A stretch of 64,000 bases of DNA from JBBIPA01 sp963775935. GTDB lineage: Bacteria > Chloroflexota > Dehalococcoidia > GIF9 > UBA5629. The notes beneath the pieces were generated by a model, which did no database searches, had not been told where the DNA came from, and was given only the letters and a program-made list of their open reading frames with translations. The DNA lies in the NCBI GenBank assembly GCA_963775935.1, contig CAVZKR010000002.1, forward strand, positions 372,001 through 436,000. Direction: 5' to 3'. The position numbers and the translations under genes are program-made. This document shows, piece by piece, positions 41,885 to 50,064 of this stretch. Numbering within the stretch: position 1 is the stretch's first letter; each line of letters opens with the position of its first letter.

Positions 41885-42529
41885 TTACACCGGTAAATCA
41901 TCAACCAGGGAATGTTTTATGGCGTAACGAAACAGTTCTGCGTTTGTGGTCATGTTCATTTTGGCTAAAAGACGGGAGCGATGAGTTTTAACAGTTTTGA
42001 CACTGATTGAAAGAGCCGCTGCAATTTCACTTACCTTTTGGCCCGATGCAATCATGCGCATTACCTGATACTCTCGATTTGAAAGATTCTCGTGAAGTGG
42101 TTTTATCGTCTCTTTTTTCCAATCTAAAAGCACATGCTCGGCGATAGAAGTTGGCATATATATTCTGCCACTCGCTACCGTCCGTATTGCCTCTACAAGT
42201 TCTGCGGGAGCTCTTTCCTTCGTTAAATAACCAGAGGCTCCTGCTTTAAACATACGCAGTGCATATTGAGCTTCAGGGTGCATCGTTAAGATGAGAATCG
42301 GTAATTTTGGTCGTAAATTTTTCACTTCTTTAATGGTGTCGAAGCAATTTTTACCCGGCATCGATATGTCCAAAAGAAGTAAATCATAGTCATTCTGGCT
42401 GATTTTTTTGAGCGCATCTTGCCCTTCATTTGATTCGTTGGTAACAATCATGTCAGGATTACTTGATATTATCCGGATGAGCCCCTGACGAAATATGGGG
42501 TGGTCATCGACAACCAGTATTCTAATCAA
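41885..42529 (-). CDS. NarL/LuxR-family response regulator
   Basis: 214 residues. Complete receiver (Asp8/Asp9, phosphoacceptor Asp54, Lys104) and LuxR-type helix-turn-helix (LSNREYQVMRMIASGQKVSEIAAALSISVKTVKTHRSRLLAKM). Start overlaps the kinase stop by 4 nt (ATGA), so the pair is translationally coupled. Position between the transhydroxylase gene and the Liv transporter suggests control of the aromatic island (inference). Confidence 0.93.
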   Translation of the reverse strand: MIRILVVDDHPIFRQGLIRIISSNPDMIVTNESNEGQDALKKISQNDYDLLLLDISMPGKNCFDTIKEVKNLRPKLPILILTMHPEAQYALRMFKAGASGYLTKERAPAELVEAIRTVASGRIYMPTSIAEHVLLDWKKETIKPLHENLSNREYQVMRMIASGQKVSEIAAALSISVKTVKTHRSRLLAKMNMTTNAELFRYAIKHSLVDDLPV

Positions 42530-44412
42530 CGAATCTTTCTCCTTAACAATGGAATACGCACGACTAAATTTGTCCCAAGACTATTTGTTCCTTTTATTTC
42601 TATATCTCCCCCGAAGAAATGAACTCGTTCTCGCATTCCAATAATACCGAGAGATTGGGGTGAGTCAATTCTCTCTTGCTTTATACCTATCCCATTATCA
42701 GTTACTTGAAGAACTGCTCTATTCTCTACCCGGGTCAAGCTTATCGATGCTGCCGTTGCCTTAGAATGGCGATAGATATTGGTAAGTGCCTCCTGGAAAA
42801 TACGGAAAATTGCAGTAGCCCTTTCGTTATCCAGTGCTTTTTCGTCCAGGTCAAAAGCGACTGTACATGTTATCCCTGTACCCTTTTGGAATTCCTTTGC
42901 CAGCCATTCTATGGTGCCACCAATCCCTATATCATCCAAAAGTTTCGGTCGTAATTCTATACAAAGGCGTTTTGTTCTTTGAACGGTGATGTCAATCAAT
43001 TTTGCCATAGATTCCGTGAGCTCTCGCAGGTTGTCTTGACCGCTTACCAGGTTATCTGATAGCCAGCATACATCCATTTTAAGAGCTGCTAATGACTGCC
43101 CCAGTTCATCATGTATCTCACGGGCGATGCGGGCTCTTTCGCTTTCTCTTATAGACTCCAAATGTGCGGATAAATTTCGCAGCTCTTTATTAAGCTTAAC
43201 CAGACGTTTTTCAGCTTTCTTGCGTTCGGTAATATCACTCCAATTTGAAAGAAGGTATTTGATTTTATCATCCCCCCTCACTGCAGTGGAGTTAATTCTA
43301 ATCCAGATATGGTCTCCTTTTTTATTTATAATTCTTTCTTCGACCTTTGACTCCCCACCTGATAAAATTTTCTCTACTCGCCTGGTATCTTTTACCACGT
43401 TTTCCTCCGGCAACCAGGGATACGGTGTCTTACGACCGATAAGCTCGGCTGAGGAAAAACCCGTTAATTCTTCTAATGCCGGATTGATATACCTGATCGA
43501 TGTATCAGGATTAATTACCAGAACAGGGTTGGGAGAATTATTTAATAAACTGGCATTAAACTGTTCACTTTCCCTTAGTGCCTTTTCAGATTGCCGACGT
43601 TCGGTGATATCAAGCCAGTTTGACAGCAGGTGCCTGAATTTGCCATTGATTATTACGGGAGTAGAATTAATCTCGACGATTAACTTTTCGCCGGTTTTTC
43701 TTTGAAAAACCTCTTCATCCTTCATTTTCCCCCGGTGCAATATTTTTAACAATCCCGCTTTACTCTTGCATTTCGTTTCGTTCGTCCACCATGGATGAGG
43801 TGCCTGTTTTCCCAATACCTCTGCCGCAGAGAAACCAGTAAGCTCTTCAAATGCATGATTCACATAAATTATGGAACTATCAGGATTGTGAACTATGGTG
43901 GCATTAGGTGAACTGTCCAATAAACTTGAGTTAAACTCTTCGCTTGCCTGCAGTGCATCGTACATTTTTTTGCGCTCGGTTATATCGTAAACAGCAGTCT
44001 GTATGAAGTCATGGGCTCCAATTTTTACTTTACAATTGTCCAGCCTGGTAATAATAACTTCACCACCCAGCTTATGCAGCTCTGCTTCCGTAGAATACAA
44101 CGCTGATTTTTGCACCAGTTTTAAAAAATTTTGTTTTGAAAATGGCACTTGTATGGGGCGGATAATATCCCATGCCATCATTCCTCTTATCTCATCAGCG
44201 CGTCTTCCTGCTTGACGTTCAAACTCTGCATTACAATCAATTATATGACTCGTTTCACAATCTATTAAGATAATACCAATAGGTAGTTTCTCAAACAATG
44301 CATGATATTTATCCTCGTTTTCTACCAGGGCTCTTTCGGCCTGTTTACGCTCAATCACTTCAAGCAAATCAGACGTTGTTAAATTGCCTTGATATTTTCT
44401 ATCGCTTGACAT
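42526..44412 (-). CDS. PAS-domain sensor histidine kinase
   Basis: 628 residues, soluble. Three PAS/PAC domains (about 33-148, 155-275, 283-398), the last two alike enough to be a recent internal duplication (NSPNPVLVINPDTSIRYINPALEELTGFSSAE versus SSPNATIVHNPDSSIIYVNHAFEELTGFSAAE). Then HisKA_3 with His434 in REIHDELGQS and HATPase_c with NIYRHSKA and DNGIGI. PAS domains could sense an aromatic ligand, redox state or oxygen. Coupled to the response regulator downstream. Confidence 0.93.
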   Translation of the reverse strand: MSSDRKYQGNLTTSDLLEVIERKQAERALVENEDKYHALFEKLPIGIILIDCETSHIIDCNAEFERQAGRRADEIRGMMAWDIIRPIQVPFSKQNFLKLVQKSALYSTEAELHKLGGEVIITRLDNCKVKIGAHDFIQTAVYDITERKKMYDALQASEEFNSSLLDSSPNATIVHNPDSSIIYVNHAFEELTGFSAAEVLGKQAPHPWWTNETKCKSKAGLLKILHRGKMKDEEVFQRKTGEKLIVEINSTPVIINGKFRHLLSNWLDITERRQSEKALRESEQFNASLLNNSPNPVLVINPDTSIRYINPALEELTGFSSAELIGRKTPYPWLPEENVVKDTRRVEKILSGGESKVEERIINKKGDHIWIRINSTAVRGDDKIKYLLSNWSDITERKKAEKRLVKLNKELRNLSAHLESIRESERARIAREIHDELGQSLAALKMDVCWLSDNLVSGQDNLRELTESMAKLIDITVQRTKRLCIELRPKLLDDIGIGGTIEWLAKEFQKGTGITCTVAFDLDEKALDNERATAIFRIFQEALTNIYRHSKATAASISLTRVENRAVLQVTDNGIGIKQERIDSPQSLGIIGMRERVHFFGGDIEIKGTNSLGTNLVVRIPLLRRKIR

Positions 44413-44696
44413 AATAGTTTGGATTTACTCTTTATTCTGAATTCCCCTATGGTATTGTCCAAAGTAGAATTGTACTACTAAATGTATATGCTCTACCAGA
44501 TACAGCCACACCGGGTTACTTGCTCCAAACGAGTGGAGGTAATCCAAAGTACTACAAATAATTTAGAACGATGGCTGATACCGTTTTTCTTTTTATAACG
44601 TTACCATAGAGTATTGCTTACCTTGATTTTAGTACTGCTGGTTACCATACTGCAAATGAATAACAGCCATATTATAAGCAATGCGGAAGGTGAGGC

Positions 44697-45062
44697 GTGC
44701 TGGTACGAAGATGGCGAGACGTTGAGGAATATGATCTAGGCTCTATCCTTGGTAAACCTGAACTCGGGATAAAGGTAAAGAGGCTTTCTCATAGGGAAGA
44801 CGGCGATACCTGCGGACGAAGTTTTGAGATGGAATATTATCTTATTGAGCCAGGGAAATTATACCCTGTGCATAAGAGTCAGTGTGGGATGATTAATTTC
44901 GTGCTGTCTGGTACAGCTTTTTTCATCACTGATTCTACGCAGGTTGAAGCACGAAAGGGCGATCTGGTATATACTGAACATGGTGAGTTGCAATACATAA
45001 GCAATCATTCCAGCGAGCAACTTGAGATTGTATGTTGTATTGATGGGCAAAGATCAAATTAA
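44697..45062 (+). CDS. Small cupin-domain protein
   Basis: 121 residues, GTG start with GGAAGGTGAGG upstream. Single cupin fold (FEMEYYLIEPGKLYPVHKSQCGMINFVLSGTAFFITDSTQVEARKGDLVYTEHGELQYISNHS). The usual HxH metal pair is reduced to one His plus Lys-Ser-Gln-Cys, so metal binding is doubtful and a ligand-sensing role is possible. First gene on the plus strand of the aromatic island, 125 nt before the Liv-type binding protein. Confidence 0.75.
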   Translation: MLVRRWRDVEEYDLGSILGKPELGIKVKRLSHREDGDTCGRSFEMEYYLIEPGKLYPVHKSQCGMINFVLSGTAFFITDSTQVEARKGDLVYTEHGELQYISNHSSEQLEIVCCIDGQRSN

Positions 45063-45100
45063 ATCCTGTGGGATACTTCAGCTAGACATATAACCTTGCA

Positions 45101-45115
45101 GAAAGGAGGTGTAGA
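45101..45115 (+). promoter_or_regulatory. Distal Shine-Dalgarno (GAAAGGAGG) with start-stop pair
   Basis: GAAAGGAGGTGTAG contains exactly the STAB-SD core known from Bacillus cry3 leaders, running into GTG-TAG. The true site AAAAAGGAGGGG and GTG start follow 70-85 nt later. Confidence 0.45.
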
Positions 45116-45187
45116 ATTAAGCCTGAAATACACACAGCTCTTTATGGATATAAGATTAATGACATCATTAAAAAGGAGGGGAATTCA

Positions 45188-46384
45188 GTGAGAAAAACAA
45201 TAGTATTTTCCCTGGTAGTATTTGTAGTCTTGGCTAGTATCTTGCTTACTGGTTGTCAACCAGCGCCGGCACCTTCTGGGGCGGGAACAATAAAAATTGG
45301 ACACATTCGTCCTCTGACAGGTTATATGGCAATAGCTGGTGAAAAAATGATCAAAGGGGCTCAACTTGCTTTTGAGCTAGCTAATTATGAGGTTGTCGGA
45401 AGGAAGATAGAAGTCATTGTCGAAGACGATGCTGCTAAACCAGAAATGTCCATTGATAAAGCTCGAAAACTGGTAGAGCAGGACAAGGTGGCTCTGATAC
45501 TTGGGCCGACCGTCGGTGGGACACAGATGGCAGTGTCTGCTTACTTGAATAAAGTGGGAGTGCCCTGCATCCATACCAACCCATCCCCGGTTGGAGTTAT
45601 CATGGAAAAGCACCAGTGGACGATTCAAGCTGGAGGAGCAGAGCCCCAACTACCTTCTACGCAGGCTAAGCATGCTTACGAGAAATTAGGTATTAGAAAG
45701 GTAACCGTCATTACCTCAGATTTCGCTCCCGGGCATGGATTCCTTAATGCCTTCATGGACACTTTTAAGAGATTAGGCGGTCAGGTTATTCAGGAGCAAT
45801 ATCCTCCACAAGCCAATGCTGACTATGCCCCCTATTTATCAGCCATGAAGGATGCTGATGCCTGTGTGGCGTGGATGGATGGCACAGATGCTATCAAGTT
45901 TCTCAGCCAGTATGAAGAGTTTGGCATGTGGAAAAGGATGCCGATAATAGCTGCGTTTCACGGTTCCTTTTTTGCACCGTTCATAGTAGGCGCATTGCCG
46001 GCAAAGGCACAGGAAGCTGTGTTAGGTAAGCTAGCCCCAACGCCATACTCAGCCCTGCTTGATAATGCAGCAAATAAGAAGTTTCTCGATGCTTTCAGGA
46101 AAAGGTTTAATTATACTCCAGACGACAGTGAAACAGGACCTTATCAGGGTGCTCTTATAGCTATGGCAGCATTGAAAGCTACTAATGGTGATACCACACC
46201 GGCAAAATTACGCGAGGCTATTCTGAATGTCCAGATCGAGGGTCCTGAGGGGCCGTTCCATTTCGATAAAGAAAAGATGAGTTCGATAAAAACTATTTAT
46301 ATCTGTAAAGTTGATAAACTGGGGAAGGAATTTGCATTAGCTCCTGTTGCTACTTACAGTAATGTGCCTCCGCTCGGCTTTTAA
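45188..46384 (+). CDS. Liv-type ABC transporter substrate-binding lipoprotein
   Basis: 398 residues, GTG start with AAAAAGGAGGGG upstream. Lipobox LLTGC (Cys23), short Pro-rich linker, then a Liv-family fold closely related to the proteins at 3309 and 59536 (IKIGHIRPLTGYMAIAGEKMIKGAQLAFELANYEVVGRKIEVIVEDDAAKPEMSIDKARKL). It most likely feeds the livHMGF permease that follows after a 356-nt gap. Within an aromatic catabolism island the ligand is plausibly an aromatic acid, since Liv-type systems for benzoate-like compounds are known. Confidence 0.9.
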   Translation: MRKTIVFSLVVFVVLASILLTGCQPAPAPSGAGTIKIGHIRPLTGYMAIAGEKMIKGAQLAFELANYEVVGRKIEVIVEDDAAKPEMSIDKARKLVEQDKVALILGPTVGGTQMAVSAYLNKVGVPCIHTNPSPVGVIMEKHQWTIQAGGAEPQLPSTQAKHAYEKLGIRKVTVITSDFAPGHGFLNAFMDTFKRLGGQVIQEQYPPQANADYAPYLSAMKDADACVAWMDGTDAIKFLSQYEEFGMWKRMPIIAAFHGSFFAPFIVGALPAKAQEAVLGKLAPTPYSALLDNAANKKFLDAFRKRFNYTPDDSETGPYQGALIAMAALKATNGDTTPAKLREAILNVQIEGPEGPFHFDKEKMSSIKTIYICKVDKLGKEFALAPVATYSNVPPLGF

Positions 46385-46398
46385 GCGAACATAGGAAA

Positions 46399-46459
46399 GT
46401 TGCCAGAGGGTCGTAGTCCAAAGAGATAGTTGAGTAGTGGAATCTACCACTCTGGCAAC
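46399..46459 (+). terminator. Inverted repeat between binding protein and permease genes
   Basis: Outer arms GTTGCCAGAG (46399-46408) and CTCTGGCAAC (46450-46459); a smaller AGTGG/CCACT pair overlaps it. No strong U-tract, so probably a stabiliser or attenuator reducing permease expression. Nothing else recognisable in the 46385-46740 gap. Confidence 0.5.
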
Positions 46460-46740
46460 CGTTAATAGGCTTAGTCAATCAAGATGAGGGCAGGTTTTTA
46501 TTCATAGCAAACGCTATCTTGTGTAAAGAATAATATAATACGTTATGAAATACAGTCACTGGGCAGTTAATCGTTAACGATGAACTATTGAAGCCGATGA
46601 TACATTGAATTTCTACTTCTTTCAGAATTTGGTTTCGGCAGAATTAAATTCATGGTATTATATACGCTAATGCCCTTAGCCATTTTAAGTATCTGTAACC
46701 GAGCTATTTCCCCCGATCAAGGAGATAAGGTGACTGACTG

Positions 46741-47598
46741 ATGGAGACATTGCTAATTAATCTTGTACTTGGGATTTCGTTCGGCTTTGTTTTGTTTCTC
46801 TTGGGTACTGGTCTATCCTTGACGCTGGGACTCATGAGAATTATCAACTTATCCCACGGTGCTTTGTACATGGTGGGAGCATATGTTGGTTTTACGGCAG
46901 CCAGCTTCACTGGCAATTTTATACTGGGTGTTCTGAGTGGGGGCATCGTTGCGGGTTTGATCGGCCTACTGCAGGAAGTGGGATTCTTGCGAGGTTTATA
47001 TAAACGGCCATCAGATCAGGTGCTGCTAACTATTGGTTTTGTTTACATTCTGGTTAATCTCGTACAGTGGATTTGGGGACCAATACCGAAGTCTGCCTAT
47101 ATTCCCCAAGCCTTATCAGGCGCCATACCAATGGGACATATTAATCTACCGGTGTTCCGTCTGGTGATTATCGGTTTTGGCATACTGGCGGCAGTAGGCT
47201 TATGGTTTTTTCAGGAGAAGACTCGCTTTGGTGCCATCATTCGTGCCGGGATGGATAACAAAGAAATGACCATGGGACTTGGTATAAACCTTCAGGTTGT
47301 TTTTACTGGGGTTTTTGCCCTGGGGTCATTTATTGCTGGCTTCTGTGGTCTCTTCGGCGCGTCGTCGCTTGGTGTTAACCTCGATATCGGATGGAGTGCG
47401 CTGACTCTGTCCATGATTGTAGTTATTGTTGGTGGAGCTGGCTCAATTCAGGGTGCTCTTGCTGGAGGTTTGATAATTGGTATCGTCGATGCACTTGGTA
47501 AAGCCTTCTTTCCCGAACTTGCCTATTTCACTATCTATATGGTGTTCATTATCATCCTCTTATTCCGTCCCAATGGCTTATTGGGGAGGGCATTCTAG
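46741..47598 (+). CDS. livH: Liv-type ABC permease LivH
   Basis: 285 residues, about eight membrane helices, LivH/BPD_transp_2 family (GISFGFVLFLLGTGLSLTLGLMRIINLSHGALYMVGAYVGF, and SMIVVIVGGAGSIQGALAGGLIIGIVDALG near the end). AAGGAGATAAGGTG lies upstream. Membrane subunit of the importer; overlaps livM by 1 nt. First of four tightly packed genes followed directly by transhydroxylase paralogue B. Confidence 0.93.
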   Translation: METLLINLVLGISFGFVLFLLGTGLSLTLGLMRIINLSHGALYMVGAYVGFTAASFTGNFILGVLSGGIVAGLIGLLQEVGFLRGLYKRPSDQVLLTIGFVYILVNLVQWIWGPIPKSAYIPQALSGAIPMGHINLPVFRLVIIGFGILAAVGLWFFQEKTRFGAIIRAGMDNKEMTMGLGINLQVVFTGVFALGSFIAGFCGLFGASSLGVNLDIGWSALTLSMIVVIVGGAGSIQGALAGGLIIGIVDALGKAFFPELAYFTIYMVFIIILLFRPNGLLGRAF

Positions 47599-48599
47599 TG
47601 GCGACCACCATTCTGACAAATAATAATAAAACACAGAAGAATCGTGTAGTGTCATTGCTTCCCTATCTTATTGGTGTCTTGATTCTAGCTATTCTCCCTC
47701 CTTTTTTACCGACATACTATCTCAGCATGTTAACCAAGGTTGTCATTTTCGGCATATTTGCCATGGGATTAGACCTCATCCATGGGTATACAGGACTCGT
47801 TACCCTAGGGCAAGCTGCCTACCTGGGGGTAGCCGGGTATACCTTTGGTCTCCTGATGGTACGGGCAGGCATTAATAGTTTCTGGGTGTTAGTACCTCTG
47901 GCTATCCTAATGTCTGCAATTACAGCCGCTATTATTGGCTACATGGCTCTTCGCGTAAAGGGTACCTATTTTCTTTTAATCAATCTTGCTTTTGGTGAAA
48001 TGCTGGCTGTTGTTGCCATAAAGTGGAGACCGATGACTGGAGGTACTGATGGTCTGGTAGGAATAAGATACCCCGATCTAGGGATACCCGGATTTACCTG
48101 GACAGATTTTAATTTTTACTATTTGGTTTTTATCCTCTTCATTATCAGTTATTTCTTGCTATATCGAATCGTTAATTCTTCTTTTGGGCATGCTCTCGTC
48201 GGTATACGAGAAAACGAACAACGTATGATGAGCATGGGTTATCATACCTGGGTCTATAAATACACTGCCTTTATTATTGCGGCAATTTTTGGTGGTGTTG
48301 CCGGTGCCATGTTCGCACCCTTTTACGGTGCTGTGGTACCTAATCACCTTGGACTTACCACGTCAGCAATGGTTATGCTTATGGTAGCGATTGGCACCTC
48401 TGGGACACTCTGGGGCCCCGTTATCGGAGCGTTGGTGGTGTTGTTCTTAGAGCATTTCTCCAGTGTTTATGCGCCAGAACGCTGGCCACTCATTCTTGGA
48501 GGTGCATTTGTTATTAGTGTGCTGTTCTTAAAAGGTGGGATTGGGATTTACCTTAACATATTATGGAGAAGGATTAGCTCTCAGCTATGGAAATCTTAA
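47598..48599 (+). CDS. livM: Liv-type ABC permease LivM
   Basis: 333 residues, GTG start overlapping the livH stop. About nine or ten membrane helices with the LivM signature GLDLIHGYTGLVTLGQAAYLGVAGYTFGLL and IVNSSFGHALVGIRENEQRMMSMGYHTWVYK. Pairs with LivH to form the channel. Overlaps livG by 13 nt. Confidence 0.93.
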   Translation: MATTILTNNNKTQKNRVVSLLPYLIGVLILAILPPFLPTYYLSMLTKVVIFGIFAMGLDLIHGYTGLVTLGQAAYLGVAGYTFGLLMVRAGINSFWVLVPLAILMSAITAAIIGYMALRVKGTYFLLINLAFGEMLAVVAIKWRPMTGGTDGLVGIRYPDLGIPGFTWTDFNFYYLVFILFIISYFLLYRIVNSSFGHALVGIRENEQRMMSMGYHTWVYKYTAFIIAAIFGGVAGAMFAPFYGAVVPNHLGLTTSAMVMLMVAIGTSGTLWGPVIGALVVLFLEHFSSVYAPERWPLILGGAFVISVLFLKGGIGIYLNILWRRISSQLWKS

Positions 48600-49345
48600 A
48601 AGTTGAGAAACTATCAAAGGATTTTGGTGGCGTTCACGCTGTCCATAATATCTCCTTTACTGCGGAGGAGGGAGAACATATTGGGGTAATCGGACCAAAT
48701 GGGGCAGGGAAAACCACCTTGTTTAATCTGCTTAATGGACAGTTGAAGTCAACCAGTGGAAAAATATTTTATCGTGGTCACGATATTACCAGCTTGCCTA
48801 CGTATCGCCGCATTCATCTCGGTATAGGTCGCTCTTTTCAAATAGCGAGTCTTTTTAATAATCTCAGTGTGATGGAAAATATTGTGCTGGCTGTTCAAGG
48901 TACTAGACCGTCTCGATTCCAGATATTCCGTCCTATTACCAGGAATAAAGATACCTTTAGTCGGGTAGAAGAACTATTGCACTCAATGGATTTATGGGAT
49001 TATAGAAATGAAGAAGTTCGTTGTATTCCCTATGGCGCGCAGCGCAAGCTAGAGATTGCTATCAGTATGGCAGCGAATCCCAAATTGCTGTTACTCGATG
49101 AGCCCAGCTGTGGCTTAACATCTGCAGAAGGCGCCGATGTCATTAACAAAATATGTAATCTGGAAAAAGATGTCTCGGTAATTTGTGTAGCTCATGATAT
49201 GGACTTAGTTTTCGGCATTGCTACACGTATTATTGTGCTGCACTATGGCGAGATTATCATTGAAGGCAAACCTGAAAAAATTAGAGATGATCCTACCTGC
49301 AAGGAAATTTACCTGGGGGAAGGGGAGAGCATAAAGAAATGCTAG
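48587..49345 (+). CDS. livG: Liv-type ABC ATP-binding protein LivG
   Basis: 252 residues. Walker A GPNGAGKTT (36-44), a LivG-type signature (IPYGAQRKLEIA in place of LSGGQ), Walker B LLLLDEPSCGL and an H-loop (VAHDMDLVF). One of the two ATPases of the importer; overlaps livF by 7 nt. Confidence 0.93.
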   Translation: MEILKVEKLSKDFGGVHAVHNISFTAEEGEHIGVIGPNGAGKTTLFNLLNGQLKSTSGKIFYRGHDITSLPTYRRIHLGIGRSFQIASLFNNLSVMENIVLAVQGTRPSRFQIFRPITRNKDTFSRVEELLHSMDLWDYRNEEVRCIPYGAQRKLEIAISMAANPKLLLLDEPSCGLTSAEGADVINKICNLEKDVSVICVAHDMDLVFGIATRIIVLHYGEIIIEGKPEKIRDDPTCKEIYLGEGESIKKC

Positions 49346-50037
49346 AGCTCGTTGATGTCCATACCTACTATGGCGATAGTTATATATTGCAGGGCATTTC
49401 TCTTGAAGTGAAGGACCGCTCGGTAGTATCTCTCCTTGGTCGTAATGGTATGGGTAAAACTACGACTATCCGTACTATTGTTGGCTTTACCCCGCCCCGG
49501 ACTGGCAAGATACAACTTAATGGAGAGAATATCTCTGGTCTTGAACCATATAAGATAGCAAAAAAAGGCATTGGACTTGTTCCTCAAGGAAGAATGATTT
49601 TTCCTTCATTGAGTGTTGAGGAGAACCTCACTATCGGAGCTAGGGGTGGTGGAAAGAAAGATGCCTGGACGCTTGATAGGGTTTATACTCTTTTTCCCAT
49701 ATTGAAGCAAAGAGCCAGATACCGGGGTACGTCTCTTAGTGGTGGAGAGCAGCAAATGCTCACCATTGCCAGAGCATTGATGACCAATCCGAAACTACTA
49801 TTAATGGATGAACCTTCCGAAGGGTTAGCACCCATTATTGTTCGGGAGATAGGTGAGATTATTAAGCAACTTAAGGAGAGTGGCTTTTCCATATTACTGG
49901 TTGAGCAAAACGTGCCCATGGCTCTTCGTCTATCTGACTACGTTTATGTCATAAGTAAGGGTGTGATTGAGTACCAATCAAAACCTGAAGAACTAAAGAG
50001 TAATGAAGCGGTCATGAAAAAATTCCTCGGTGTTTAG
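49339..50037 (+). CDS. livF: Liv-type ABC ATP-binding protein LivF
   Basis: 232 residues. Walker A LGRNGMGKTT, signature LSGGEQQ, Walker B LLLMDEPSEGL, H-loop VEQNV, all as in LivF. Completes the importer. The transhydroxylase B gene starts 27 nt after the stop, so transport and catabolism are probably cotranscribed. Confidence 0.93.
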   Translation: MLELVDVHTYYGDSYILQGISLEVKDRSVVSLLGRNGMGKTTTIRTIVGFTPPRTGKIQLNGENISGLEPYKIAKKGIGLVPQGRMIFPSLSVEENLTIGARGGGKKDAWTLDRVYTLFPILKQRARYRGTSLSGGEQQMLTIARALMTNPKLLLMDEPSEGLAPIIVREIGEIIKQLKESGFSILLVEQNVPMALRLSDYVYVISKGVIEYQSKPEELKSNEAVMKKFLGV

Positions 50038-50064
50038 TTCGGCAAAAAGAGGAGCGAGAAAGAG

